This document shows, piece after piece, positions 27,130 to 41,170 of a DNA stretch of 64,000 nt. Positions within the stretch are counted from its first letter, which is position 1, and each line of letters opens with the position of its first letter. This DNA is from Pelargonium tetragonum (lineage: Eukaryota > Streptophyta > Magnoliopsida > Geraniales > Geraniaceae). Under the pieces are notes generated by a model. That model ran no database searches and was not told where the DNA came from. It worked only from the letters and a program-made list of their open reading frames with translations. The position numbers and the translations under genes were made by a program. The stretch spans positions 20,376 to 84,375 of the forward strand of contig JAYMTL010000086.1 in assembly GCA_036897445.1 (NCBI GenBank). The letters are read 5' to 3'.

Positions 27130-28128
27130 CCAGAAGACTCCTTATTAAATTAAAACCAAGATCTTATTTCATTACTAAAAAGTTTCCTAAGGCTTAGCTA
27201 AGAAAGAGACTTTGACATATTTTAATATTTTACGAATAAAAAATGCCTTTCCCAAATACACTTAAAGGTTTAACTCGTATAGCTGCTAAGTTTCTAAATC
27301 TGAAATTTCTTTATTATAAAGCGGAACTCTCGTAGCTGTGAAGTCTAAGCAAAAAGCAAAGAGAGTGAGGTAGACTCTTTGATATAACTTATAAAGATAA
27401 TAGAGCGGGTCTGCTAGCAGCCTTTCATGAATAGTGGATTTCCCTAAAGCCCGAGATTTCTTAACCTCCTAATTTGACACTTGATAGATAGTGTCTAAGT
27501 AAACAAAATTCGCTTAAGTAAGTTAGGATCCAAAGTCACTCACAGCTAGAAAAGGAGCTGGGATTTATTAGAATTAGAAGGAGACGTTTACTTTGACTCA
27601 GAAATTTCCGGGGGTAGCAGAGCTGGATATTCTAGATTTATAGCCAAATACCATTTACAGGAGTATCGTGTACTTACTCCATTTAACAAGGCGAGGTTTT
27701 TCTATACATATTTATCTTGACCCTTTCCGCTTTAGTTATAAGTGCGCGAATTAACAGGTATTAAAGGTTAGTATGGACCCGCTTTAAACTCTAGTGGGCG
27801 TTTTCTTTATTAAATTTGTTAGATCCGAAAAATGAAGGCAAAGAGACCTGAAAGTCAGAGTACCCCTATATTCCGAATTCCGAAGGGCTTAGTTTGTGTA
27901 AATATTAAGTTTTGGTTTAATAAAGGAATACCAAAAAGAGATACCGATATACTATGGGGCCCTTTTCTCTAAGGGCAGAAAAAACTCAAAAAATATAGGA
28001 AAAATCTTTATTCCAGAAGAATGAAACTTCAAATCTTGTCTTGTAGGTATTAAGGAGATAAACATGTGGAATACTTTATGGGGCTGTTTAGTCTGGGGTA
28101 ATAATAACTAATAAAAAGTACTTATGCA

Positions 28129-28156
28129 CTACTTTCCTTTCACTATCGGAAAGTAG
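28129..28156. repeat. Perfect 9-bp hairpin
   Basis: CTACTTTCC (28129-28137) pairs with GGAAAGTAG (28148-28156) around a 10-base loop. It lies in non-coding DNA without a neighbouring gene. Confidence 0.7.
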
Positions 28157-31100
28157 CTAATTCGTCTGAAATCGCGTAACTTAGGTAGAAGCCTTTTGCT
28201 GTAGCTGTCAAGTAAACCCATTCCTTCCCTTTCTTAAAAGACTAAGATTTGTTGGTAAAAATGCTTTAAAAGCCAGTTTCTTGCCCTCTTTACGAAAAAT
28301 TCTAAGGCAATATGATAAGGGAACTTCGGGTCCGGTTAAGTACCTTGATGAAAGCTAACTACAATAAAACAAGTAACGTATAGTATGAGTACCTAATCTA
28401 GATTTATTGTAAAGAGTCATAGTCCATAAAATGAAAAAGCCTCCTTAAATTACTTAATTTAATATTAAAGAATTTCCAGGCAAAGTCCCACAGAAAATAA
28501 AAGCAATAGTAATACCAGAAGTTCCTATTTAGTTTTCTAATAAGCAAGGTGGAGAAGACATAGGGCTCAAAAAACCAAACTAGACTAGAAAAGGAATCTC
28601 CTGAAGCAAATACCAAAGACTTAGTATTAATAGGACTTTATTAGTATAGCCGCGTGGAGTACCTTAAAACGTTAAACGTCTCAGATGTAAAAACACCCTT
28701 ACCTTAAAGAAACCCGCGAAGCCTTTTAAACAAACGAAAAATTTGAAATAAACTTTGACCTTTTCCTAAATTATCTGTAAACCCCTTTATTAGACGGGAA
28801 TTGTCTTACAATATACACGGAAGGGGCGGCTCTCTGCTCCTAGGAACGTATTTGTATATACTTTAAATTAACCAGAGTCTTTGACCCAGGGCAATATTAA
28901 GAGGCGCATAGGCGAGCACGTTTGCTAGACTTTACTTTATCCTACTGTCAGTGGTTTTTTTGCTTTAAATTCAAGGATAAAAAATTCCTACTTACTGTAA
29001 ACTACTCTGATCTGAGCCCATAAACTAAGGAATACCAAGTCCTTGTCAGGTAAAAAGTAAAGTAAATAAAATTTAGGATATAAAAATCTTAAGGAATCCC
29101 CAATGGCCTTAACCCGGGTATATCGGAAAAAAGAAATTTTAAGTACATGTAGCAATTTCAAGTGCTTTTGGGCCTAAGTTAAGTTTATGCATTACCTACT
29201 AAATCCGAAACTAAAAAGGAGACTTCAAGGACTCGGATATTATATACAAAAATTGCAGGAACACTTAGTCCTTCCTGAAAAGCTACTGTAAACACTCTCA
29301 ACAGGTGAAATGTATACTCTCTTTTCATACTAAAGTGCCATCCTATGGCAGCTTTATCTAGTAAAAACGCGGGAGTACCCCTATTTAGAAGGAGCGCTTC
29401 GTAGAAAACTCAACCTCGAATAAAGTAAGTATTCCTTTTAATCTGTTACATAAAACATAAATGCCCGCATCCGAGTATTCTTATTACAAGAACCCGGTTA
29501 CAATTTCAAACCTGTCCCTTATATACGTCCTATACCGAAATCCCCCACCACCCGACGAATCCCTTTTTATAAAAAAACTTTAATCCCCAGGAAATACCAA
29601 GACTATTATTTATTCCTAACTACAAAACCACTTTTAGATTAGAAGAGAGAGATTTAGGGCACTCTTTATTAACTTAAGTTAAATAGAAATTTTTATTAAC
29701 AAGGACTAAATTTGTCAAAATTCCCTGTAAATACCCAGGAATTTCCTTTTAGAAAGTGAATCCTCTAATTCCAAGAGCTTGTACCACATGAGTTATTCCC
29801 CTTGTAAAGACCGCAAATTACCCTGCTTGCTTATTTAAAATAGGGAATCCCGAGTTTCTAGAAAAGTTTTTATAAATAAAAGATGCCTTTTTACAGATTG
29901 AATGTAAATTTCCCACTGTTTCAAAAAGGGTCCTCTCATTAGAAGCACTCTATGTTATCGTGAACTGGGATTTTGCTAAAGGGTAAAACAGCAATCCCGA
30001 AATCTTAACTATGAATTACAACCGGAGTCCTTTGTCATTTGAGGACTACTACAAAAAAAGACCTTGAGAGGAAGATCCAATTGTCGAGTAAAGGCTAGAC
30101 ATAGATAAATCTATCTTGATCTTTGGACGGGTTCCCCTTTAAATTATTTAAGAGTTAACTTGCGTAGGAATTGGAAAATCCAGTTTAGTAAACAACAAGG
30201 GGAACCTTAAGAAAGAGGGACGCTTATATGTATATGTGAGTTATCCTAAGCATCTCGATCTTCTAATCAGTGTAAAGTAAGACTTTTTAAGCTATGCCGC
30301 AGTTTAATTTATATATAAGTTCTTATCCATTTTCTACTAAAATAAGCTAAGCCTGTACTAACTATAACCGGGTTCCTCCTATCTCCAATATAGTATTCTA
30401 AAGACACCTAAGAGCTTCAAAAGGCGGGAACAACCTAATTTTTATTCGGAGTTTATCTAGTATCCAATTTTCTTATTCGTAAGTTTCATTTTGGAAAGCG
30501 GTGTATAGAGTACTTAACAGGGATCCCGGTATATGAAAAAGTCTTCAACTTACGGATTCCTTTTTTGGTTTAATAACGGAGCTCCTTTGAATAAGGGAGT
30601 ATCCTTAATAGCTCTGTGCTCCTACTTTTTCTTATAAATTCTCACTTCTACAAGGAGTGGTTTTCCAAGGAGGGTCGTACTTTTAAGTACCAAGTAATAC
30701 TCGGGGATCTCAAAGGAGTGTCACTTCTCAGATTAGCGGTTCCGTCAAAGCAATTTCACTTAGTGTATATAATATAACAGGTTTCTAAACTAAAAGTAGA
30801 GAATGCCTATATTTTTTTTACAAAGCGTGTTCCCAAGGTTTCAAGAGAATTAAGACTTTCTTACAAATATAGCATAAAGCAAAAAATTCCCAAGAAAAAT
30901 CCATACACAATTATGTAATAGCTCTCGCAAGGGCCCCCTTTCCAGAAGAGAAGCGTAGAGCTAGGATTTGAGATAGGCAAAAGTCGACCCCCAAGAAAAA
31001 GAAAAGCATCCCACAAGAAAATTTTTTACTGAGTAGTATTGAAACACCTAAATTATTATACCCGCGGCTATATTCTACTTGAACTTCATTGAGTATCCTT

Positions 31101-34100
31101 CTACAGAAACACGTAAGTCGAACTACTACTTTAAATAGCAGAAACTCTAAGAAATTTATAAAAAAGAAGTGAATTAATTTTATTCTATTTCGGTTTACTG
31201 AAAAAGGTTCGAGACTTCTGTAAATTAGTAAAAGAAACCCTTTCGTTGCGTTAAACTTTAAGACTCCTCCTTCTTGACTTGAGACTTCGTATTTACTACT
31301 AAATAACTTTTCTTGGACTTTTAAATAAAATGAAATTCCGCCGAAACTTTTGGTGAACCCTTAAAGAGTACTTACGAATGCCAAAAAGTTTAACTAAAAC
31401 TAAATTATGAAAACTTTAAATGATATTCGCGGAGAGCCTTTTTCATGAACTTTCGTCGAGGCCCAATAAATGCAATATGGTGCCTGTGACAGGATTTCTA
31501 CTTATACCTTTCAATGTTATAACTAAATAAAAGGAACTGAAGCTCTCTAAAATTTTTTTGTGGTTAAAGATTTAGGAAACCCGATATAATATAAACACCC
31601 TTATACTTCAAGTACTCTAGCAGTGGTATAAAGTAGGGGCCATTTAGTTGAAAGAAAGTATATTTATATAACTGGTTTAACTTAACTTATACAAGATTTT
31701 TCGTTTGATTTAAGATACCTATCATATAAAAACTCTTTTATTTAATTACTTTAATAACTCAGGTAGGTTTTGGTTAATGACTTATTGTGTTGTTTCAACG
31801 AGAAGCCAGTATTATTTGTTACCAAAAATTTTCTTTCCTCGAGGAGCGCATTCTCCAACTATGATAAATGTAAAAGGGGCCCTTGTTGTATTCAAACCAG
31901 GTCTTACTTTCAAGGGCTCCCTAGTATTATGTATTCTGATACACCGGGGTTTGCCTGCTAAGTTAGTAACTAAAAAAGTAGTTTCTGTAGCCCAAAAGCT
32001 TCCGGAGGAAATATCCTTGTAGATCTCCTTATGACCGCTATTTAACATTAACAAGTACGTAACGTTCTTCATACTTTTTAAGTTTTATATTACTATACAG
32101 TAGATCAGGTAATCGACTTTTCTTTATGTACCAGAATTTTAAAAGAACTAAGATTTATCCATCTGAGATTAAAGCGTTGTACTAATACTCTACTAATGAA
32201 AGTCTAAGAAAAGGTTAAAAAAAGTCTTTGTCGACGAAAAGAGCAACTGTTTGTATTTTATTTATCCTAACTCTTGGTGATCCAAACTCTACAGCCTTGA
32301 GTACTAAAGAATCTAGTACTACACTGCAAAAACCTAACTTAAGGAATAGGAAATTTTCATAAAAAGCCTATTTAATCTAAATTTTGAAACATAAACCCCT
32401 TTTTAAGTAGTACACTTAACAAAGCAAACAACTTAACCCACTCTAAATGCAACTCCTTTTATTCTCTACTTGCTATAAAAGAATATAACTCTTAGAAGCT
32501 GGGCTCTCTATGGGTTCAAAATCATTTCTCTTTACTTTTATTAGGTTAGGAAAAACAAGAGCTATCCTACAAATTAAAAAAGGGGGGTCACTTCCTTTTA
32601 CTAGGAGTTAGCTATACTATAAAGAAGTCTATACCTATGAGGTTCTGGGTTAGCCCTCGTAATTTAATATATTAAAGCGGGTACCTTGGAGCAAGAGAAT
32701 TTAAAAACCTACCCGTGGGGATAAGTAATAAGTTAAGGTATGGGTTTTGAAGCTTGTACCCTACGAATATTAATATTATAGGAACCTGGTTTTGGGGTTT
32801 CCAGACACTAAAGTTAAAAAAGAATTTAGTAAAGAGACCCTTCTTAGCCTAGTCTAATATAACTATCTCGTAACAAAACTCCTAGAGCGGAATTAAATTA
32901 AAGAAGTAACCCCAGCCATTCAGCAGGGCGCTTCTCTTTAACTTAGTGTAAAACTTTTAGTACTCTCGGGTTAAGCCCTTAATAAAGAGATTATCTTTTA
33001 ATCAAAACCTCTAGCTTTAGATACTAATTCAGTAGTAAGTACTTGAATCTTTAGTATTAGGATAGGGCGCATCAGAATTACAAGCTAGCCTTGCGTCAGC
33101 CATCTTAATGAATTACCCAACCTATAACTGGTGTTAGAACAAGGCACCAAAGTGTTTAGATACCCCTTATTTAATCCAATTTTAGTTGACAAAGCTCAAA
33201 AAGAAGAATTATAAGTGGAGCTCGCTAAGGGAAACCTTGAGTAAATCTAATTTAGAGGTATTCCCCGCTTTGTCACTACTCATGTATACTTTAAGCGGCC
33301 CTTAATTTGATGAAAAGGGATTTAGCTTTTTTGGTAATTACCTGCTTTTTCTTTCTATCGAGCAACTAAAGAGGGCTCCTGTTCCTTTAGGGTTTTTTAA
33401 GAAACTTGTTGCCATCCTGTTCTTAAGTCTCTTATAAAGTTTTGATTATACACTGCTGTAAAAAGTTCAATATATTAGTAAGGAGCCACTTTTGCCTTAC
33501 TTACAAACGAGATGCCTATAGAGACTCTTCAATTAAAACCTCGATCTGTTGGAAGAGCCCCGGGTTGCTATATACGTATGTATACTTTTCCTGCTAGGCT
33601 CACTTAAGATTCTTATTCTATACTCGGATCTCCATAAACTTTGTTGCATTCTTCTTGAAGGGCAAAAACCTAGAGGAATCCCTGAAAAACTGCAAAAAAA
33701 TAAGACTAGATTGGGAACTCTCAGATATTAAAAAAAATCTCTCCTCGGGCTTAATTAAATATGGGAACGTGATACTCAAATTACATACATCGGGTTCATT
33801 CGAAGTTTTTCTTGTTTCAGATAAAGGGGTTACTCTGAATTTCCCGGTATCCTTGTTACTACTCAGGAATAGATATAACTCCTCCAGTCTAGATGCCTAA
33901 GTAAAATATATAGCAACAACCTTTAAGACAAAGGAAACCCTACAGGGACGTAAGTACTTCCTACTAAGGCTTAATATCTAATAAATCTAAATAAGGGGTC
34001 TATAATTTTACTAAGGCAGGTTTTCCTTCAAAGGATTTTCTACTTTCTACTGCGAGTTTGTAAAGCTTAGTGGGCATAATTACAGAGATACGTAAGCAGT

Positions 34101-35354
34101 TACTATAAAAATAAAGAGTATATAAAGCAATCCTTGTAATCGTACTTCGAGGACTAGACCTACTTTGTAAAGAACTCCACAAGTTAGTCTTCTAAGAAGG
34201 GGTTAAATTCAAGGAAAAGAGTCCATAAAGTACATAATATCGGTTTACAAGGACTTTCTCTCTGACAATTCCTAACACGCAGTTTCGCAGGCCATTCCTA
34301 GTAGTTTGAGATCCGCTTTCACTATATAAAAAGCATTCGGCCAATCAAGAAGAGAGATACTCTCACTCCCCTTCTATATTTCTTTATTCCTTAGACGAGC
34401 TTTAGTCTATATCCGAGCAAGAGGCATCAAAAAGAAATTTTTACCGGGTAATAACATTCAGGTTCACTAGACATTGAAATATTAAGAGTATTGAAGAAAG
34501 TTGTGATGACAAAGGACAGCTCTTTATATATAAAGATTCTGACTTTTCGGGGCCTTTCTTATATTAAAGTAGCAAAAGTCAACCTACATTCTTCTTTTTT
34601 AGACGGGTTCCTGCTTAAAATTCTCAGGGAGATTCCACAATTTCTCAATCAAAAAAGATGCTTAGTTTTGTATAGGGCTGGTTGGTTTAAAATATCTTCT
34701 TAAAAAATTTCCTTTTTTGTATACTAACACGACTTCCGGGACTTGTTTGCGGCCTAATGCGAAAAATATCCTTAGTATAAAAGTTTTCTCGCGGATCCGG
34801 TAGAGGCAATTCCTACAGGAGAGATTTTGGACTAGTTTGTATTCTTTGTTGCTAAACTATTATCTAAATCTCTTTATCTTTAATCTAAAGTCTTCTTTTT
34901 ATTATCTTGTCATAGAGATTAAATTACCAAAGACAAAAGCCCCGGGTAGAACCCACTTAGTTAAGGACACAGGGGTACTTGAAATTATGCAACCAGGTTT
35001 CTTTTATTTTATAAAGAGTACAGGCTTTTTATTATAACAAGAATATCCTCGCAATAAAGTGCACGCAAGTGGCCGCAGAAAATTGATTATATCGATTTGA
35101 AATTTAGATACTAAAGTCTTACTAAATCTAAAAGGGGTTCCGTCAGTACTCTGTGCAAAGTTTTTCTAGGTCGGTATTTAAAAGCTTGAGGTTCCTCATT
35201 CAATTAGATAAAGTATTCTCGGGCCACAAAAAAAGAGGAAATATTTTAACTGATATAAGAAGCTCCCTGAGAACTAAAAATGCGAGAAGCTAGTTCCATA
35301 AAAACCCCTATTATTATCTGGACCCCCACCCTAAATCTTGCTTGTTTTGATAGC

Positions 35355-35371
35355 CTATCTTACGAGCTAAA
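35355..35371 (+). repeat. 17-bp exact dispersed repeat, copy 1
   Basis: CTATCTTACGAGCTAAA occurs here and again at 62311-62327 in the same orientation, 27 kb apart, with unrelated flanks. Confidence 0.75.
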
Positions 35372-35939
35372 CCTTTCTTAGCAGTACTTTGTATCCTATG
35401 GGTTATACTCTTAAGGGGCTTTTGGTCGTGGTAAATAGAAGTTATACTACTTATATTAGTATTTAGTATAGTCCTGCTAGTTGGTGTTTTACTTGTTCTA
35501 TTACTAATTATATAGAGTCTTTGCGGAGAAGTCCTCCTGCTCTTTGTTCTTACCGTTAAAGAGGAAACAGACCTTGGATAGAATCTTTGTTACCGACCCC
35601 GGTGCCGGAGGAAGGTTAACGGAGGATAGTATTAGTACAAAAGTTAACCCCTTTAGGACCTCCAAAAGAATTTTGCTAATCTACTTCTTAACCTACGGCT
35701 TATCTGCTTTCATCTTAATCTGTCGAGGCGCTGTGAGTATGACTATATCAAGTAAAGAAAAAAGAAAGAGTACCCTTTATACACTAAAAAACTTCCGAGG
35801 AATTCTTTAAGTTAGGAATATAAACTTTAAAAGAAAACGGGTTTCAAGCTAGATCTATTATTAGACACCGCCGTAGACCTTTTTGCCGGTAAGTAAATCT
35901 TAAATCTGTATTTATTATTAATTAATAGATTCTCTTTAA

Positions 35940-38830
35940 CCAAGTAGAGGAATTCCTTGTTTTCAAGGTCAAGTTTACTTGTTCTTGGATAAGGGATAAG
36001 GAAGTCTAGCTCACAATGATACTAATATAAGAATTTCTTGATATATATCCAAGTTGCCAAGCAAATAGAAACCATTTGTATTAGTATTCCATAACTTGAG
36101 TTTAAGATAAGATACAGAAACCAGATTCCAGGGATTGCAGCTATAGTAGTCTTCTATTCTTCTGTGTAAGCCTTTTTCTTTAATTACTTCTAATTTAATA
36201 ACTTCTAGTAATGTAATTATGAAGACATAATCTTATCATTGTCCTTGCTTAGGTACACCAAGAACTCTAGAATATATTCCTAATTCTAATCAGATTATGC
36301 AAAGAAGTTAAGAATTGTGACGGCTTGGTAAGGGTGCACGTATTGCTTTACTTCTGTAAACTTTAACATTTATTTCCTAACCTGTCAATTTAGGTAGTTT
36401 TAGTTCAGGTTGTACTAATTCTTTGACAGAGAAAGATCCGAGTCTTATTGCATAGCTTAACGAACCAAATGGATGCTAATGGATTAGGAGATTCTATTGT
36501 GAGAGTAAGTACAAGACCAGTCCTAGGAATTTCTAATAGATAGGAATCCCTGAATTGTAGCTCTATTCCAAATTTAGTCTTCAGTCTTCTTTATATAGAT
36601 AACCGAATTCTCTGTCAACATTTCCAGGTCCACTTTCGGGTTTGTATTTGTATTCGCATGAGGTAAAATTGTTCTAGTTGTAGCTAACAGAGCAGTCCTT
36701 ATTCCGATCCTTTTGTATAGCAAGTAAAGTGACTCTATATATAATTGTAGCACTTAATCTTCCTAAATGAGAGGGAACTGGAGTTTCTAAATAATTCCAT
36801 GTTGTAAACCTGATTTCTATTACCTTTGAGTTGGGAAAGTATAGGATTAGCCTTACGAGAGTTTAGGCAAGCAAGCTTGTATTGTATCAGTATTTGGTAA
36901 TGTCCTTGTAAGCAGGTAAAGGTGTCGAAATCCTCTTTGTTCTTCCTTTTCAAGATAGATACATGAGTAAATGGGGACTCTCTTAATCGGGATTGAACCT
37001 CTAAATGTATTCTTGGTAAAGGTTCTTCCTTTTGAGTAGATTCCTCAGAATTTCATTGTTTAGGATTTAGTCTCTTTGTTGTAGCTAAAGGAGTTAAAGG
37101 AAAACATCTTCATTTACAAACGTATCTCGTATTATTCTGTAAACTAATGGAATTCCGGTGATGGAATCGCGAAGGAGAGGCATACTTAATTAAAAGAATT
37201 GTTCTAAACCTGGCTGAAGCTTAGCTCTTAATCATGAGTTTTTTATAGTCAATTTATAATAGCCTCGGTTTATTAGTTTGTTGTATGTAAACCAGATAAT
37301 CCTAAGAATCCTAACAACTTGTAGGAACCAAACCACCTCTTGAGAGTAGATTCCTTTGAAGAGCTTTCCTTGAAGAATCTACCTTTTCAGTGTGAGAGCA
37401 GATTCCCATTATAACATTATAATAGATAGTTTATAGGATATATTTCATTCTTTCTTTGGGATTGCGCGAGCTAGGAGTTGAAGTTATTTCCACTAGAGAG
37501 CTTGATTCCGATCTATAAGTTGGGGAGGCTGTTTTCTTTTGTTGGTGTTTCTGGGCCATTTCCTTTAACGAGATAGGAATGATTTTTTCTTTAAAGAGGT
37601 TCCCCAGTAGTTTAACAAGGAATTTAGGAAATCCTGTTTTCTAGGTTCTTGTAAAGTTGTAAAGTCAGGATAATAAAAGTACCTGTAACTATTTTAGGAA
37701 GGAGTTCACAAGATTGTAGCGAAGAACTGTTCTTGAGATTCCTAAGAGTTCTGAGTGAAGGTGTCAATAGCCTTTATGCTAGAGAGCTTTCCCAAGGTAA
37801 ACTTCTTAATTACATTACCTATGTCAATTTTAAAGTATTCCGATCCTGTAAAGGAGTCTTAGTTATTTTGTTCAGTTGTTGAAACCAGATTGTAGGGAGG
37901 GTTGATTCTATTTCATTTCCTTTGGACCTTTTGAGAATTCCTATGGAGTTGAGATTTCTTAGTTTGTATTTTCTAGAATACATAGTTTAGGAAAGAACTC
38001 TCCAGTGAGGAGAACAGATGCCAATTCTTTGGAAGCAAGTTTGTTTATCTTGATGAAAGGCTAATTTTGTTTAGCAGGATAACAGATAATTGTTGCTATG
38101 AATTTGTATTCTTGGTTTGAATAGTCCTAAGCCAAACAAGTGTTGCTAGTATTCTTGTCTTTGGTATCTTTCCTAGGATTTTAAAGAATTGCTTCTAAAC
38201 TTCTAAACATCATTCTTGGGAATTTGTTATTATGGATGCTTCTATTTCTAGCTGGTAAAGGTGTCAATACAATTTCCAGTTCTAATTGAAAGATTTCTTG
38301 TTAGTTTGACAGTTAAGGAGACTTCATAATTCTATTCGTACCTTAAAAAGAGTGATTAGTAGTTTTAGTAGTTAATGAATGTATTCCTGAACGGAGTTTG
38401 TATTCAGTTGGATTGGTTGAGTTAAGCTAACATTGACGGTAAAGATTAGATATTTGTATTCCAGTAAGCCGATATAAGTATAGCTAATGAGTTCTTGTTC
38501 TAATGGAAGTGCATTATAGGGGGATGATTTTTGTTTAGGAGAGTTCCTGTGATAATAAGTGTAACTCTAGTTATTGTAGCTTACTGAATTTAGGTATTTT
38601 ATCTTCCTAGGATAAACTAAGACTTTAGGAAGGAACTGTTCTTGGCTGCTAAGTTGGCTGACATTGATGGTAAAGGCAGGTCAATTTCTTGGTAAGGAAG
38701 TGTAGCTCTTCTGTATAGCAAGCAAAGCGATCGTTTAGCAGGAGTCTTAGAAAAATGTATTCCAGGTTTTGGATAAAACGGATTTTCTTTAACTAGTATA
38801 TATATGTACCAGGGATTCCTAAACAAATAT
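35940..38830 (+). repeat. G+T-biased zone of degenerate repeats
   Basis: The plus strand becomes rich in G and T and is made of recurring words: TTTGTATTC (near 36640, 38100 and 38396), GGTAAAGGTGTC (36914 and 38254; GTGAAGGTGTCAATAG near 37754), GTATAGCAAG(C/T)AAAG(C/T)GA (36715 and 38713), and ACATTGA(C/T)GGTAAAG (38430 and 38660). Copies are diverged and irregularly spaced, and no frame runs through them. An AATTACATTACCT copy lies at 37805-37820. The zone appears as the opposite strand of the word set found in 38831-41170 and 58650-63070. Confidence 0.55.
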
Positions 38831-41170
38831 CATCCTGGATAAATCTTGCCTCTACACCAGCTGATAGAGCTCCCAACATGATCATGATTCTGTAAGAGAG
38901 TCCTTTTATTCCAAAGTCATTGGAGGGAATTCTAAACCTAACTTGACTAGGATAGGACGTAACTGACGGCATTCTATTAAGATTAAGGAAAGTGAACTCC
39001 TTTCCTAAATTACAGTCAACAAAGAGCTTGGATAAGGTGCGATACTTGCAAAGGACTTCAACAGCCTGCTCTTTAAGACTTAGGATTAGTTTATAAGCTC
39101 AAACAAGTAGAAGAAAGAGTAACAGGAATACAATATTCCAATTTCGGCATTAAGCACTTGGGTTTCCTTCTCTTTCTATTCCATAACTCCTTTAATAAGG
39201 TAAGAAGAATCAGTTTTCTACCATACCAATGTCAGCGTACCACCAAAACTCAGAATACTTCCTAGCAACAATTCTGTATGAAAGTTACGGTACTCAACTC
39301 TCAATCTCAAAAACTACCCACTCCTACCAAACATGAACCAACTACGCAAGATGTCGAACAAGTCAACTTCATAAACAAACTCCAAATAGGAATTTAGGAG
39401 TCTACTTTCAACTCAAAAGGAACTCTTGAAAGGTCAAATAGGAATCAAGCTCTCGTAAGGAAAGTAAATCACTCTGTTTATGTTCTCCTAAACCCTTTAG
39501 CTCCACCGGCAGATAGAGCTCCCATATTAAGAGAGTCCTCTAAGCTTATGTCCATTACTGATTGATATATCGGTTCGACTAGAGTTTCCTTGCAACAACC
39601 AAGAATACAAATTCAATTCTTAGCTGCCCAGGAATCCGGTTTCTGTCTAATACTCCTTTACCTTTAACCAGGTTTATGTCTATAACTAGCAACCTCCCAA
39701 TATAGAACTTATCCCATTAGATACAAGGAATACTAAAATCTTAAATCCTTAGCCGGCTTACACAAAGGTAATAGGGAAATAGATTAGAACAATTTAGACC
39801 TCTCCAGCAGAAAGCATTGACCTTCGACAGCTAAGACAGAGCGTTCTTAGGATTTTTCCCTCATTTCAGACCTCGGAATATTCCAAAAATAGAATCTCCA
39901 GTGCAACTTTCAACTTCAATAGCCAAGACTTGAAACCCAGAATCAGTTTATGTTATACTTTATTTAGCTTTCCAGCTTTAACAGGGGAATGATAATAGCT
40001 AGAAGTAAATTATTTGTTGAATGCTCCTTTACACATCGATCGTAAAAGCACTCTACAAGATAAACCTTGTAAGCTCATGTATCTCTCATAAACTCGAATA
40101 CTATTTAATACAAACCAAGAATACACAATGGAATACAAAATATCTAAGACTCACGGTTAAACTGCTAGGCTCTCTAAGAACCTTCGTACCTAAATCCTGC
40201 ATAAGCTCTGGAATACCTTAAAGGGCTCTTTCTTAAACACCAAAACAGGAACCTACTCAACTCTCAACAACAAAGAACTGCCCATAATGAAAAAAAGCTA
40301 CGTCTCAATCTCAAGAACTAGCAACTCCTATCTACACCGGTAAAGACATTAATTCCTTAGGAAATAGAATATCCTCGCAGCTACAGCTTGACAACTTCAA
40401 TAGCCTGGTTATCATTAACTCTAAAACAAAGAAGGCCTCCTTCGGGAATTTCCTTATTAAGGTCATCAGACGGGTTCTTCCCTAGAAGTTCCTTGCTTTA
40501 GCTACAACATCATACTGATACAGAAGCCTCTCCTTTAACTTATCCGCTTAGATCGATCGGATAGACTTAACACCTTATACAGGCACAGGTTTCCCTTATC
40601 CCATTACAGCGCCTATTACAGATATAGATCGGTATCCTCGTTCCTAGCCTACAACAAAAGAGTGCTGAAATCTCCTAACTTTCCTAGCCTAAGCTTCCAA
40701 AGTGAAGGTCTAATAGCTATAATATCTTATTTGACCATCCCATTATTTATCAGAGTAAGTTCCTAATCTCAACTCAACCTTCGGTCGCCTTGCAAAGACT
40801 ACCTATAGTTAACAACTACAAGCTGAAAAGAGGGAATACATCTTAAGCTATAATAGAACTCTCAACTATCTTAGAAACAGCCTATAAAATATCCAGTACA
40901 AGAATAACTACTATACAACCACTATAAGAGACTCATTTCTCATTTATAGAGATACTATAACTATAATAAAAATGCCTTATCTATTTATCTATTAAGAAGA
41001 ATACAATAGCTCCATTAAGGACAGGGAAGAAGAATCCTAACACCAGGTATCGAAGATAAGACAGGTACAGTTTAGCTCCTTGTAACAACAACACTAAAAC
41101 TAAAGCTCCTACAACTTCCCACTAAGTTGGGTATAGTTACAGAGTATAGCTCATACATAAAAGTCAAGGT
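38831..41170 (-). repeat. A+C-biased zone, mirror of the preceding zone
   Basis: At about 38830 the composition flips: the plus strand now carries GAATACAAA-type words, the reverse complement of those in 35940-38830. Direct diverged repeats are visible inside it: GATAGAGCTCCC at 38861 and 39512, each preceded by CTmCACC and followed by AAGAGAGTCCT; and TCTCAATCTCAA(A/G)AACTA at 39299 and 40303, each followed by an ACTCCTA-type stretch. The zone has no gene. Its 3' part (40850-41060) merges into the CTATAACTA-type word set. Confidence 0.55.
39743..39762 (-). repeat. 20-bp inverted dispersed repeat, arm 1
   Basis: The reverse complement of this stretch matches 63071-63090 at 19 of 20 positions (core TGTAAGCCGGCT then AGGATTT). 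It links the A+C-biased zone here with the G+T-biased zone at the window's end and supports their opposite polarity. Confidence 0.7.

Larger units (their letters stand above)
24731..35939. other. AT-rich non-coding DNA
   Basis: About 11 kb without a supportable gene. Open frames stay below 90 codons and resemble nothing known. The stretch contains an (AT)9 microsatellite, hairpins at 27109-27129 and 28129-28156, a patch open in three frames at 31770-32072, and frequent GGGCCC and GG-A/T-CC micro-palindromes. Confidence 0.65.
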
